The notes: generated by a model from the letters alone, not told the origin. Numbered from the stretch's first letter, positions 32,987 to 46,852 are shown. The stretch: DNA of 64,000 nucleotides from Tilletia caries (GCA_032718865.1 JALUTQ010000039.1:1550001-1614000), one strand, 5' to 3'. Numbers and translations are program-made.

Positions 32987-33656
32987 ATGTCTGCCCTCAA
33001 CAAGATCAAGAGCGCCATCCACCCCACCATCAAGGAGGGCGCCCCTTTCAACCCCAAGGTCGAGCTCAAGGAGAACGACCCGCACACTGCCAACGTCTCC
33101 CTCCAGAACCCCACCCAGGGCACCATCATCGTCCTCGGTGTGCCCGGTGCCTTCTCGCCCACCTGCTCCAACCAGGTCCCCGGCTGTGAGTACTTTTTCA
33201 ATCCGAGTCGTACATTGTATGATCATGGCCCGAGCTGACAGCATTCGGTATTTCTCAGACATCGAGCACGCCGAGCAGCTTCGCGCTAAGGGCGTCGAGA
33301 CTGTCTACGTTGTCGCCGTCAACGACGTCTTCGTGACCAAGGCCTGGGCTGAGAAGCTCGGTGCCGATAAGACCAACGGTTTCGTCCGCGTCCTGTCCGA
33401 TGACACCGGCAAGGTATGTCTTCCGTGACGCGTCAAATCCAAATCTCTCAATTCTTTCTTGCTCACTTTGGACTCTTATCCACAGTTCACCTCCTCCCTC
33501 GGCCTCGACTTTGACGCCACCGCTCTGCTCGGCAGCCACCGCCCCAAGCGTTTCGCTGCGGTTGTGCACCAAGGCATCGTGAAGAAGCTCGTCGTTGAGG
33601 AGGACCCGACGCAGGTCGTCTTCACCGGCGCCGCCAGCATCCTTACCCACCTGTAA
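32987..33656 (+). CDS. Type-II peroxiredoxin (PRX5/Ahp1/PMP20-like)
   Basis: Three exons: 32987-33185, 33259-33413 and 33486-33656, giving 174 residues. It is a thiol peroxidase that reduces H2O2 and alkyl hydroperoxides. VLGVPGAFSPTCSNQVPGY carries the peroxidatic Cys in the PGAFSPTCS context, and the first intron cuts just before the Tyr codon. VYVVAVNDVFVTKAW and GLDFDATALLGSHRPKRFAAVV are further family blocks. The C terminus ILTHL only weakly resembles a peroxisomal PTS1, so cytosol or peroxisome are both possible. Codon use is strongly biased to C-ending codons and the promoter has a good TATA box, suggesting high expression. Related proteins are known as fungal allergens (Asp f 3 type). 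Confidence 0.93.
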
Positions 33657-35194
<1,538 letters not shown>

Positions 35195-35373
35195 GGGACC
35201 GAATGCGATCGTTCTCTTCTTCTTGTAGCTTCCTGTCACGCTTCGCAAAATGGGTGGTATCTATTGTTCTACAAGGGGTGACTCGTTGCTGAACACGGTA
35301 ACGAAACGACGGAACTTGTGTCTTTGAGAATCGGTTGAGACGCGTTCACAAACTCACTTTGGCGCGCGTAAGG

Positions 35374-36727
35374 TCATCGATGCGCCTGCGATCGATGCTT
35401 CGCCCGTGCCACGTCCTTCTCCCGCAGCCGATCTCTGTCCTGCTCGCGATCTTTCTCCCGCTCTCGGGGATAGTAGTCCCTCTCACGGTCCTTGTGCCGG
35501 TCCCGACTGGACTGGTGTTGATCCCTCGACTTGGCTGTGCTGGAGGAAGATGGCCGATGGCGCCCCTCTGCTCCGCGCGTTGCTGATGTGGACGATGCCG
35601 CTGCGGTGAACGCGATCTGAGAACGTTTGCCTGGGCCTTGGGCAGCTTGCTTTTCTTCTGTCATCCGCTTTTGTACCTCGGCTGATGGACCGTCCTTGAA
35701 TACATCAGCAAAGATAGAAACGCGACGAACAAAGCCGTCTTCTCCATCCACATCTACTCACAGATCGTACGCGCGTCTCCCAGCTTGAGCAGCTCAGCAT
35801 CATGAGAATCCCAAGCACCCGGCCGTATGAGCAGCTTGTAATTGCTGCCCGTCTCCTCGATGTCGACGAAGGACACAAGCTTGGCGTAGATGTGCGGATT
35901 GTGGAAGGCCTGGGAGCGCATGAGCGAGCTGTTGAAGTGTGTCCCTGATGCTTTGAGCCTATGGAAGTTGGCCAGACGCGCCTGCGCGCGTGGGTGGTAG
36001 TAATGATGTAGAGAAAGGACCTTCAGTTTGAAGGGGAGTACCTCAGGCACAAGGTCGAGAATAGGGAACGGACTGACCTCAAGCTCAGGATCTGCACCTT
36101 CCTGCGGTACGCTCGGAAGGCCCCACTCCTTATTCCCATCAGCGCGAGGCGGAGGCCGACATGCGCTCCGATAGGCCGCCTCGTACTGCCCTGCCGACAA
36201 CATTTCGTTCTCTCGCGCACGCTCTTTGCCCTTCGAGCCGGCGACTGGCGAACGCTCATGCGGGACCGAGGCGCTCGCTGATGAACCGTCGTATGACCTA
36301 GAAGCGCTGACTGAAGGGCCAGCTGATGCGCTGCCCAGCCCCGAAGCTGCTGATGTCCATTCCGCAAGCTTGGAGCTGCCAGAGGACGGGAGTGGAGCTC
36401 GCTGTCGCACGGCAAGGGGCGAACCCGACGAGCTGCCGCTCTTGAGGAGATGGGACGCAGCGCGCATGTTCTTGCTTGCTGCTGTTGCGCCGACACCAGT
36501 CGCTGTGCCGCTGGGTACCGTCTTTGCGGGCGATGGAGCCGTGCGCGAAGTCATCGCCGTCGCTGGGACAGCTGTGCGCGGCGCATCGTGCTCGCCTTCG
36601 TCGTCGCTGTATAAGACAAGAGCTGGAAGACAGGAGGCAAGAGATCAGCAGTTCGGAGGAGAGCATCGTCAGCGGCCCTTTGGTGTGAGCTGAAGTTCTG
36701 GCGTGAGTCGAGCTGCTCACCGTTCAT
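35374..36727 (-). CDS. HCNGP/SAP30-binding-protein-like nuclear factor
   Basis: Four exons: 36721-36727, 36078-36622, 35762-35981 and 35374-35681, giving 359 residues. The first exon has just 7 coding nt (ATGAACG). The HCNGP domain occupies the third exon: FHRLKASGTHFNSSLMRS, FHNPHIYAKLVSFVDIEE and GSNY. Human SAP30BP of this family acts in transcriptional repression and in splicing of short introns with RBM17. The N-terminal half is Ser/Pro-rich and disordered after an acidic start (YSDDEGEH). The C-terminal tail alternates Arg and Asp/Glu, as in the SPP2 protein nearby. A fragment of its 5' end was copied to 20339-20518. Skipping intron 2 (35982-36077) would insert about 32 foreign residues before the domain. 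Confidence 0.87.
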
Positions 36728-36970
36728 GGATGGCAAGTGAGCGTCGTGCACATCGAGAAAGCGACTTCAAAGCTGACATCAAGATCGAAGATGAGAGGGA
36801 GAAGATAGAAATGACATTGCAGGTCAAGAAGATCTAAGGTACTACATGGAAGACGGTACCCCCTCCCCAACTCACTTGGGGGCTTGGCCAGGCTCGTATG
36901 ACAGATCCATAACGAGCCCGACCAGCTGCAGTGGGCTTAGGAGGAGAAGGGGTGGTGAGTAGAGCGCAGG

Positions 36971-37170
36971 AGAAGCCCCCCAGCCACTGCGCTCTGAGAT
37001 CTGAGAACAGGAGAATCGCACCGAAGCCAGAGTCGCAAGAGGTCGTTGAGGAGGCCGGGGACCGGGTACGGAGCAGTGGTGACTGGCGAGACTTGTTCCT
37101 GTAGAAGAAGCCCTCCAGCCACTGCGCTCTGATAACAGGAGAACCGGACCAAAGCCGAAGGTTGCAAGAG
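36971..37170. repeat. Tandem duplication of about 135 bp present only in the right arm
   Basis: The segment containing ccagccactgcgctctga is present twice (from about 36971 and about 37106), with diverged ends. The left arm has a single copy near 13015-13060, so the change postdates the duplication or was lost on the left. Confidence 0.7.
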
Positions 37171-38138
37171 GCAGAAGAAAGAAGGTCGAGTATCCGAAGG
37201 CGGAAAGCCGAGCCCGAAGACGAGGAAAGCCGAGCCCGAAGACGACCGAGAGAAGGACCCACACCGGCGAAGCGGACGATACGGTCCCCGGAAGGGAGAA
37301 TTTCCGACTTACCCTGACAAACCAATGCAACCCCCCTCGACCTCGAAGAACCGGGCCAGTGCGCGATAGGTGACGGTACTTGGTGTCTGCGCCATCGTAT
37401 GAGACACACGAAGGGAACCGTCCGCAACACTGTCCGATCCTCGAGGTCGTGAAGGGTAGCCGAGTCGGTCAGGTGCAGAGGAGGCGCGCCCAGGGTCGCC
37501 AGCCGCCGGCGCCCCGGAGCGCCCTCCTTCCGGGACCGATGTCGAGCTCGTCCGCTTCGCGCTCCGCTCCGAGTCGTGGGTGGCCCTCCTCCGATTTGGA
37601 CCGAGCCGTGTGCTGGAGATTGTTGAAGCCAACGCACCCCTTCTCGAAAGACTTTGTTGTCGTGACGCTCGTATGTGCCGCGGCCCATGGGGTGTTGGAC
37701 ACTTGAGGTCGTGAAGGGGTGCGCCGGTGCGAGGGGCGAGGCGGAGGGAGTGTTGGAACCGTCGTGGACCGAGCCGGTCTGAAGAGATGTTCGAAGGTGT
37801 GATGAAGAGCGAAGATCCGAAGCTGCAGAGGAAACATGGTCAGTAGTCAAGCGAGTGGTCGAAGGATGTGCCCGTGGAACCGTGAATGTGCTGTCGGACC
37901 CCGGAGGGCGCGATGGAGTAGTGGATGTGTGGATGGTCGATGAGTGCTTGGGCCCATGAGTTCCAGAGTCGACGGGAATGGAAGAAGAGTGGACAGATGT
38001 CCGATGACTGGGTCCAAAGGTCGGGGAGGACAGGAAGGATGACCGAACCGATGGTGGAAGAGGGGCCGATGGTCCACGAGTGGAAGTGTTGGCGGCGACG
38101 GTGGAGGGAGGCTCCATAGGTGAGAGGGTGGAAGGCTG

Positions 38139-38238
38139 GAAGAGTGGAAGGGTGGAAGAGTGGAAGAGTGGAAGAGTGGAAGAGTGGAAGAGTGGAAGAG
38201 TGGAAGAGTGGAAGGGTGGAAGGGTGGAAGGGTGGAAA
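38139..38238. repeat. 8-bp minisatellite (agagtgga)n, about 12 units
   Basis: Unit agagtgga is repeated with a few agggtgga variants. The left arm has fewer and more irregular units around 11893-11970. It would lie just upstream of, or in, the 5' part of the doubtful 36834-38270 frame. Confidence 0.85.
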
Positions 38239-39395
38239 GTGTATGGAGTGGTAGATGAATGTTTGATCATGAGCAGAGGAGAGTGCGTGGCTCGGTGAAG
38301 GTGATGAGGGTGAGGGGAAAAAGTGGGAAGGAAAGGTGTCCGGAGGGCCTCGTTTTATACCTTCGTCCGCCGGTCAGATTGCCTGTTCGAGAGTCATAAC
38401 CAGAGGAACAGAAGATGCTGCAGATCAGCGTAACGACACCCGCTACACAGGGGAGAGAAGGAGCACGTCACACTGACCTGATGCTGGGTTCGTTTCGACA
38501 CCTTCGCCACGCTGGCAGTATTGGACGCGGAAGAGCCTAGCGGTCGAGACTTCGAACTGTCGCGCTGCGTGAAGAGGATGTCAGCCCATCGACGGAGTGC
38601 TGGCATGCATGAGTACGTTGCATTCCTGGAAAGTGGGATCAGAATTCAGTGTTCAGCAGGAATGAGGTACTGAGAAAGAGAAAGGAAAGGAAGAATGAGC
38701 AGAGAAGCTAAGCGCAAGCGCACAATCCATTCGCTCCTTTCCGACCATCTCCGGAACTGCAGGAAAGAGCAGAGAGGTATGAGAGTGAGGATTGTCGTCA
38801 ATTCATGCCCGAGAGGCGTCTGTGAGCTGAGGAGTGCGTTGGGACTTGGGATCGAGCAGTGACGAAGGTCAGCCAGCCAGCGAGCTCACAGAAGAAAGCC
38901 TTGCGGCGCGCAGCGTCGACACTGGGAGAGACCTGTCAGTTGTCACTCTGCTCCCGCTATGCGAGCGTCGTCGTCGGCGGCCAACCCGCTGTCTCGTTGG
39001 TCGTGCACTGACTCGGACGCCCAGGCGCGAGTTGACCTGGGCCTGCCTGCCTGCCTTCTGCGTGCTGGTCATCGTCCTGTGCGAGCCTGCTGCCGGCGCG
39101 CTGGCGAACGGTTTTGCGTCTCTCGGGTGAGACCGGGGAGCCACGCGGAATGCACCGAACGGCATGCTTGCCTCGAATTTCGATCCCATTCCTGCCACAA
39201 ATTCCTCTCTGACTTCTGGACGCTGTCGATGAGCTACGTATGGTCGTTGAGCATCGGTCTGCTACTCGCTGTTAGGAACGGGCGCAAAGGCGGACCCAGT
39301 CCCTGTGGTCATTGAAATCCAGCGAGGCAACAAACCTGGAAGCTTGGCCGCTTGGCCGGTCAGCGATCCTCTCCGAACCACAACCAGCACAGCAA

Positions 39396-40521
39396 ATGTT
39401 CAAAGAAGACGAGCTGCGAGGCTTCCTGAGCCGATACGACGAGGCTCTGTGAGAGACGTACCCATGACCCATGTGCTTCGCTGTCTTTGCCGTGCTCACA
39501 TCTCGTAATGTTCTCGCCTCTTTGCAGGCAAGTGCGGTCCGAGGCTCATCGCACCTCCAACGATCTGGTCAATCAGGACCGCTGGTATCGTTCCAAGCTC
39601 AGAGATGCACTCAAGACGCGTAGGGCCGAGAAGGACGGTGCGTACATGACCAAAGGCGAAATGGTCAAGCTCATGCAATGGAAGCTGGCAGTGAGTGGTG
39701 TTTGGCATCTTTTTCCTGTCCATGTGATGCAATCTTTCTGACTTGTTTTCTTCACTTGATAGCGTGGAAAATGGCGACCTTCCCTTGAGGCATACGTCGC
39801 TGCGCACGAGGAGCGGGACATCAGAGGGGCGACGAAGGACCTCTTTGCAGCCATAGACAAGGAGTCGGAAAAGTCGTCGAAGGAGCCCGTCTCGAGGCAA
39901 ATTCTCAAGAAGATCACTTGCCTCAAAGGAATAGGCCCTGCGACTGCTTCCGCGATTCTCGCCGCATACGAGCCTACACGCTTCCCATTCCTGTCGGATG
40001 AAGCATTCGTTGGCGTCGGGAAACTCGGAATCAAGGCAGAGCATACAGAAGCTGCTCTGGATCGCTTCCACGCACGTATGCACGAACGCGTCGCTGCCGA
40101 AGGCTGGTCGGACGTTGACGAGCTCGAGCGAGCGTGCTATGCGGCGGGTGTCATCAAGAAGTATGGTGCTGCCAGCGAAGGTCAGGAAGGCAGGGAGAAG
40201 GGTAAGAAAAAGGACGCCGAGGAGCTCATCGAGTCGGTCAAGCACTCTGCAACAGCAGAGCAGCGGACTGCCAAATATGCGCGGCCGGACGCGGCAACTG
40301 CTCATGGAGGCGACGAGGTACCGACAGATTCGGCCGGGAACAAGGAGTCCGCATCATCGTCGAAGGGAAAAGGACGGGCTCAAAAGGAGAAGCAGGAAAC
40401 GAAGAAGGAACAGGCGGAAGAATCGAACAAGCCGAGCTCCTCGAGCAAGAAGCGCAAGACGACGGATGACTCCAAGGCGACGCAGGGCGAACGCAAGTCA
40501 GCCCGCTTGGCCTCCAAGTGA
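39396..40521 (+). CDS. Helix-hairpin-helix-domain protein, intact copy
   Basis: Three exons (39396-39448, 39528-39690 and 39763-40521) encode 324 residues. An N-terminal helical part (DRWYRSKLRDALKTRR, MTKGEMVKLMQWKL) leads to an HhH DNA-binding-like segment around residues 125-150 (ILKKITCLKGIGPATASAIL, then FPFLSDEAF), as in DNA-glycosylase-type HhH folds. I see no catalytic Lys/Asp pair that would make it a glycosylase. The last 70 residues are Lys/Ser/Glu-rich with KKRK, suggesting nuclear localisation. Similar uncharacterised proteins occur in fungi and plants as far as I recall. A near-identical but truncated inverted copy lies at 9625-10743. It is followed head-to-tail by TRAPPC8 after 254 bp. 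Confidence 0.78.
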
Positions 40522-40775
40522 TCCGGTATGAAACTCGTTCTCGAAACTTTACGTCGCATGTATTCGCAAAGTCCGCGTGCCAGAAATCATGAGTTGCATC
40601 GCATCTTGCCTGACCGCCTGACCGACTGGGTGTCTTTCGCGCTCGGAGCGTTTTTGTTGACGCTCTGACGCCGCGCTCGTCCTCGCGCAGGCCCATCATG
40701 GCCTCGTACCACCGAACCTGGCTGTGCGTTCCCCTGCGATAGAGAAGGCAGCGTGCGCAGCGCAAGGCAGGAAGG

Positions 40776-43700
40776 ATGTCCGAACAGACGATTTATCGCG
40801 CGCTATGTCCGCGTGTGGTGGTGCTGTCGAGCCCGGACGTCGCCGTCATCGCCCGGGACAATGGCTGCGATGACTTTGCCCAGCTGCTCAGGCCATTCGA
40901 AGCCCAGATTCAGAACAGTAAGCACATATCTGCTCTCAGCATGCCGGGAAGAAGAGGCTGACTGCTATACGTTTTATTCTGCCGATGCAGTCACAGTCCG
41001 TACGTCCCAGCTGGCAGCGCGCCCATGCTCAACCTTCCCACTCCGGATCGACCAGCTCTCATCGTTTGAGGATGGGATCAGCAGCGAAATTAATCGCCAT
41101 CCCGAGGAGGTTCTCGATGCTGTCATAGCGCACATCAGCACCCATGTGCGTCGCTGGGATGCTGAGGTGCCTCGTATCGAAGTAGCAGCGCGGGCGGACG
41201 TACGACCGGAGCATGTACAGAGTGAGCTTCAAACCCAAGCGCACGCGCGAGCTGCCTTACTCTGAGGCTTTCCAATCGGCTGACAATTCGGCTCTTCTGA
41301 TGTGCAGCTCCAGTTGAGCAGCTTGCTCCCTGGTTCGCGGACTTTCGAGATCTCATACTGGGGCATCGTGCTGTCAGCGAGCACGAGACGTTCGGTCATC
41401 CCGTAGCAAGTGAGCTTTGACAGTACGACAAGGCGGACGGCTTCTAATGGCGTGAACTGACTTCATGAACTTCCTCTCAGTGCTACTTGCTGTATCTTCC
41501 ACCTGTCCGAATGCCATGGATGCCTTCGCCCAGCTACACGAGCAATCCCAGCAGCCGACTGCGTACACCCAGCGGCCATATATGCATCTGGACGTTTTGA
41601 GATATTACCTTATTCTACACGATGTCAGCCGCAGCGGCAACGATCTTGCCGAGTGAGTGCTTCCAGGCTACGATTTGGCGAGTCTCGTCCACGATGACTT
41701 ACGCGTCTCAGTTGAGAACAGGACAAAACAACTATTGGACAACGTCCGAGCAACGTACGGCTTGCACTGCTGCATTCTGACCGTCAATTCTGCGGGAGAA
41801 GGAACGGCGAAGTCGGAGGGCTTTTCGACGATGTGGAGTCGTGCGTTGCAGAGAGATCCTCGCGCTCCCTTGCTTCGACCCAATATCGGAACACCAGAGC
41901 CTCGCAGCCCAGGTGTGGGCGATCAACTAGGCGTCCCTGTGGCACCAGCTCGATGGCACACTCCGACACCAGAGCAGCAGAAAAACCAGCTACCGGAATT
42001 GGTCGTTCCTGTCTCCCCCGGTAGCCCTCATACTCAGGGCTCGGAGGATGGTCACCCACAGCACACATTTGGTGAAGCGTTGGATGACGAGGATGTGCGC
42101 AGGCTCAAATCCTTCATGCGAGAATTTGTGGCGCAAAGTCTCGTACCTCACATGGAGAAGTGTGTGCAAGTCTGGAATGAACAGGTGAGTTGTTAGATCG
42201 GCCCTTGATTCACTGTCACGCTCCACAATTGTTGATCTTAGTGTTGTGATTCAGGTGGCCGCCTCACGGAGAGGTATAACGAGCAAACTCTTCGGAGCGG
42301 GCCGACGCATGTTTGGTGCGACTCGAGCTCCTGTCACTCAACCACCTGGCTTTGATGCGCATCGTCAAATGTGAGCACTGGTAGATGTTCCGCAGCTGAA
42401 TGGAGCGTATGATTGACATCTTCCCTTAAACGTGTCTTTGTTCAGATACCCAGCTGCGGCCATCGAATCACTCACGCGGAGATTGGCCGATTTCGCTTTC
42501 ATGACACGCGACTTGAAGCTGGCGGCGAGTCTGTATGAAATGGTCCGGAAAGATTTTGTCACTGACAAGGCGTGGAAATATGCGGCAGGAGCCAGTGTGA
42601 GTTCTTCAGAGGCTGTGGTAAGTATCCTGTGATGTTCTCTCAAACATCTTCCCGCTCTACAGGAGATGCTCGGATTGTGTCAGCTTCTCCAAGCGTCGGC
42701 CAGTGCGACTGCATCGTCGGCTGAAGCAGAAGCGCTGCTCGGTCAAGCATGCCACGAGTTCTCCCTAGGGAATCATACCCAGTTATCAGCAATTCGAGCC
42801 AGCCTGCTCTTCTACGAAGCGCAACGCAGCATTCGAGACTGGCGAAACGTGGAGTCAGTTCTCATCCGAGCTGCTGGATTTGCCGAAGAGATATCGAGCG
42901 CGATCTTCCTGGAGCAGGCGGCTTTCGCCAACTTACGTCAACCAAAACCCGCCCTTCGCAAGTTCGCAGTCCGTCTCGTAATGGCAGGTCATCGATACAA
43001 TGACTGTGGTCAGAGGTATCTGTCCCTTCGGTGCTTTGCGCAGGCGGCGTTTGTCTATCGCGCAAAGGACTGGCGCCTCATCGCGAATCACATCGAGCAC
43101 GAGCTTGGGAAACAAGCGTACATGCAAGGCAGTGCTGATCAGGCGGACGAGCATGCTCTACCAGCGGCTCCACCTACTGAAGACAGCACAACTCCAGCCG
43201 TTCAAGCCCAGGAATCTCAACCACAACTCGCAGTGGAGCTCGTCGAGCCGCCGTCACAGCTTCACCATGGCGAAGAAGCCGAGGTCACTGCTCGCCTTGT
43301 CAATGTTGGTCAAGATCACCTGTATCACATCCGGCTATCGACGAACGACGCCAGTTGCCTCGCCCTCAAGCAACCGAACGATCAGCACGATGTCAGCGCG
43401 GGCACACTTGAGCTTCCCAACTCGTTAAGTGAAGATGCTCCGGTCGACATCGCGTTGCCGTCTGGGAAGCTCGGCAAAGGCGAGAGCATAGAAATTGTTC
43501 TACGACTACGAGCATCCTGGACCGGGCCCCTGACCCTCAGCGTTCAGCTTGTCTATCAGGTATGTCTTACCCCGCGGTCTCTTCGAGCTGAGGTGCACTC
43601 CGAGCATTGACTCAACATCCGGTTTTCCGCATCTAAAACCCCGCAGAACGAAGCAAAGGAAGTCTTCAACGCCAGAATACAGCACATTCTACAAGTCTTG

Positions 43701-45042
43701 CCTTCGCTTCTCATTACTTCCGACTGTGCTTGGCTAAGTGATGACCGGCCGAGAGTTTTGGTCGATCTCACTGTGAGTTTCTTTGTCCTGAGTCTTGTTC
43801 ATGATTTCTGGCTGAGCATAGACCTTGTGCCTTTAGATTGCGAACGTTTCCGCAGAGTTGCAAGGACTACAGATTACCGGTATCACGGCCATCACGACAG
43901 ACAAGAGGATACACTTCCCGTCGGAGTCGTCTTTGGACGGGTAAGTCGGAGGATGTTTTGCCAGCTCTCGCGGCCCAAACTCACTCCGATCTTGACTCCG
44001 CAGGCTCGGGTCCAGCATCGATCCTTCGAGTACTATCCACATTCCTGTGACGCTGGAAGTCGAAGTCAATGCCGAGGAGGACGATGTGCTCCTCGTCAAA
44101 CAATTGCGCTCACTTCTCGGACGGAAAAAGGACGACAAGGCATCGCCCCTTTCGAAATACCCACCAAAGTTGGCTCATCTTCAACAGCTGCAGTTTCAGT
44201 CGTCAGAAGTGCTTTCACCATCTCCGTTCCTGGGCGCTGCAAGAAAAGCATGGCGCCTTCGTGTGCTCAGTCACGACTTCAACGCTGTCAGCGAACTCGA
44301 TCGACGACGAGTCTTCCCCGTCTTCGACGTCAACGAGCTGGATCTGATCATTCACTGGGAACAATCCGGGCAAGAGGACTCTTCCTCTCAACGCCGTCAT
44401 GGGACGATCCCAGTGTTCGGTATCCGACTCGGTCCGCTACGAAACCGTCTGGAGACATTGGTCGAAGATGGCAAGAGCACTCGAAATCTGTACGCCGAGG
44501 CTGCGAAGGAACAAGCTGCCGTGCTGAAAAACCTCCTCACCAGCTCTCTGGGCGTGACGGAGAATCCAGTCATGATCACGCTTTCAGCTGAGGGGATCGT
44601 CGCGCATGACTTTGAGCAAGGGTGAGCAAACCTAACCCAGCGACTGAAGTTGTTGCTTAGGGGAATAGCACGATCGTTGACTCGTTCTTTCCCCAACTTT
44701 TTTTGCAGGGCTTTGCGGGTACCAATAAGCTTCAAGCTCCGGAACTTGTCAGACCGTCTACGAGCCACCTTCCGCCTTACTTTGGTACAGAGCGAAGAGG
44801 ATGCCGATGCACCTTTGGCCATGGCTCCATGGGTTGGCCGCGCCTCCTTCCGAGGTCAGTTAGAGGCCGGAGCGCCGCGTGTGATCACGGCTTCGATGCT
44901 TGTAGAGACTCCTGCTGTCATGAGCAGTGGCATGTGGTCTGGCGAGATTCTGGTTGAAGGAGGCATTAGCGGCAGCGGGTACTGCTTCGTTATCGCGGGC
45001 ACAGAGCGGATGTTCGTTAACGTTCAGCAGAGCAGCACATGA
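40776..45042 (+). CDS. TRS85: TRAPP III subunit Trs85/TRAPPC8
   Basis: Twelve exons: 40776-40917, 40991-41221, 41308-41409, 41481-41652, 41722-42184, 42255-42370, 42446-42596, 42663-43559, 43647-43772, 43837-43940, 44004-44621 and 44709-45042, giving 1151 residues. TRAPPC8 belongs to the TRAPP III Rab-GEF (Ypt1) complex acting in autophagy and Golgi traffic. The start VVVLSSPDVAVIARDNG, then FAQLLRPFE, is diagnostic, followed by LLAVSSTCPNAMDAFAQL, VLRYYLILHDVS and LLDNVRATYGLHCC. A helical-repeat middle (DLKLAASLYEMVRKDF, RNVESVLIRAAGFAEEI) precedes Ig-like C-terminal beta domains (VELVEPPSQLHHGEEAEVTA). One acceptor (before 41722) is preceded by tempting upstream AGs that would bring in a stop. 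It converges on ASA1, with 74 bp between stops. Confidence 0.88.
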
Positions 45043-45116
45043 TTCCTCACCCCTTTTACATGTACCACTGCTCGATGCAGGTTGAAGCCCGTTTTTGCAT
45101 GTGCGTTTTTTTGCAT

Positions 45117-46852
45117 TTAGAACGTCAATTGCCAGAGCGATATCCTGCCATCTCTACACCCGCAAGCGAGCAAGTTGTGCTGAGATTGCCCGTGCTGTGC
45201 ATCACTCTCATCGGAGTCGGATCCCGAGTCGACGTCTCCGGCATGGTTGGATGGTGCTGTGGAGGAGAGCTGAAAAGCGACAGCCTGAATGGTGTCCTTG
45301 TGATAGTCGAGTACGGCGAGTGGTCGGAAATCTTGCGCGTTGTAGATGCGCACGCTGAAAGGAGGACCACTTGAAATCAGCGATCTGAAGAGCAATATCG
45401 TGAAGCTGGTAATGACGCCGGTGTTAACGTACTTCCCATCCCATCCTCCGAAGGCACCTATCCGACTGTCACCGCTAATGGTGATGCTTGCCTTGCCTTG
45501 TCGCTGTGTCTTATGTGAGAATGGGCGTGCAAGTTCCTCGTTCGCCTGTTCCAGTATGACCAGAGCAGCGAGACAGAAGTTTGAGGTGGAAGATACGAGT
45601 CAGGAATGGCAAGAAGCAAGAGGGCCGGACATGGGACTCACTTTGGGGAAGAGGCTGTACCGGACAATCCTGTCGTCTGCGCTGGCAGACAGAGCAAAAG
45701 TACAGTCTGGTGATAGCGCGAGAGCCATCACTGCGAGATGAAGGAAAGGCACGGGTAGCCGAGTGAGTGCAGATGTAGCTGTATAGACCCGCACGACTTG
45801 GCCGACGCACCTGGTTCGTGATGTTCTCTGAAGGTCCATAGAGTCTGGCAAGTCTTCAATTCTGGATCAAGGCGACGTAGAGATACGGTCCCATCTTCAT
45901 AGCCTGCCAGGAGAAAGAGCTGGACCGAAGTGCTGTTGCCTCGCGAATCTTCCTCAGGCGCTGGTTTCTGAAAAAGATGGACCGCCATGAGAATGGCTGA
46001 GGAAGGGGCGAAGGTCAGAACGGAAAAGAGGCGTGAGCAACCATACGGAGTCGGCGCGCCTGGACCTTGGGAACATACGTGGTCGATTGGAGCGGTCCAC
46101 CACGGCAGGACGCCCGATTGCTTCAAAGATCCTCTTCTTCGCAGGCATTTCGTAGATGTCGATCTTTGCAACGAAGAGGGACAATTGTCAGCAGAACTTC
46201 GACGCCACCAAGGTATTCAGTCTATGCCACTCACCCAAGCTGTTTCGATAGTATGTGGCACAGCCAAAAGGAACGGCTGTACAGCTTGCTGAGAGGGAGA
46301 GCCAAGGTCCGCGGTGGGAATGTGATTGAGCAGGGCGAAGGAGCAGTAGTTGAGCGCATTCACGTCGAGAGTGAGGATACACTCTGGCTTGGGCAGGGAG
46401 GCCATCAGATTGGCGGCGGTGGGCAGCTCGACTCGAACAGCCGCATTCTGTCCGATGAGATCCGTCCGTCCTGCCGCGGCTTCGTCGTCGAGAGCGTCAC
46501 CGCGTTCTTTCCATACCTTCAAGGTATTGTCGCGACCATGTCTGCGAGAGGGGGGAAAAGCCAAGGTGAACGGGACAGGATGAAAAGAGGGCGATTAGGA
46601 TGGGAAGACTCACGTCAATAGGAAGCCGTCATGCTCGGCGACCGTCAAGATGATGTCGGAGTGAGCCTGCCAGAAGGCGCGAGGCCGATACGAGCGCAGG
46701 TCTGTAAGAGCGACCCGTCCATCTCCATCGCCCGACAGCAGACACACCGCGGAGGACAAAGTCTTTGGACTGGCAAAGGCGAGAGCATGGATACTTGCGG
46801 GTGCGTGGTGACGCAGGATCCAATGTGGCTTGGGATTCCGATTCGAACCCAT
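45117..46852 (-). CDS. ASA1: ASTRA-complex WD40 protein Asa1/GNB1L-like
   Basis: Seven exons: 46614-46852, 46235-46541, 46079-46163, 45811-45996, 45642-45730, 45433-45545 and 45117-45354, giving 418 residues. The protein is a seven-bladed WD40 propeller. The first blade reads PHWILRHHAPASIHALAF, then LLSGDGDGRVALTDL, RPRAFWQAHSDIILTV and LTHGRDNTLKVW. The last two strings are characteristic of Asa1, which assists the Tel2-Tti1-Tti2 chaperoning of PIKK kinases. Later blades include LLAGYEDGTVSLRRLDP, VMALALSPDCTFALSASAD, FGGWDGNVRIYNAQDFRPLA and LACGCRDGRISLWQLTF at the very end. The GWDGN-VRIY junction requires the intron 45355-45432. It is divergent from HEM13. Confidence 0.87.

Larger units (their letters stand above)
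36834..38270 (-). other. Long Ser/Thr/Pro-rich open frame of doubtful coding status
   Basis: A 478-codon frame spans most of the spacer. Its start is made of the 8-bp minisatellite (FHSSTLPL repeats), and later parts become Arg/Ser/Gly-rich. The corresponding DNA in the left arm is split among several frames by indels. No motif is recognisable. I regard it as chance openness of GC-rich repeat DNA or a young, unconstrained frame. Confidence 0.25.
36554..40336 (+). repeat. Right (intact) arm of the inverted segmental duplication
   Basis: This block corresponds in reverse to 9804-13291 plus 20333-20518. It starts within exon 2 of the SAP30BP-like gene, passes its promoter and a 2.6-kb spacer, and ends within the last exon of the HhH gene. 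Both flanking genes are complete only here, so this is the ancestral copy. The uninterrupted CACTTG (on the minus strand, about 36733-36738) is the empty site of the outer transposon. The spacer holds a conserved two-exon short frame on the minus strand (about 38394-38606) and Ser/Pro-rich frames that differ between arms. Confidence 0.9.

Noticed and set aside
38834..39315. Overlapping 98- and 118-codon frames with hydrophobic stretches in the right arm (mirrored at 10823-11304)
   Set aside because: They are conserved only because the DNA is duplicated. There is no family match, no clear splice model joining the hydrophobic segments, and the 3' part runs into the HhH promoter.
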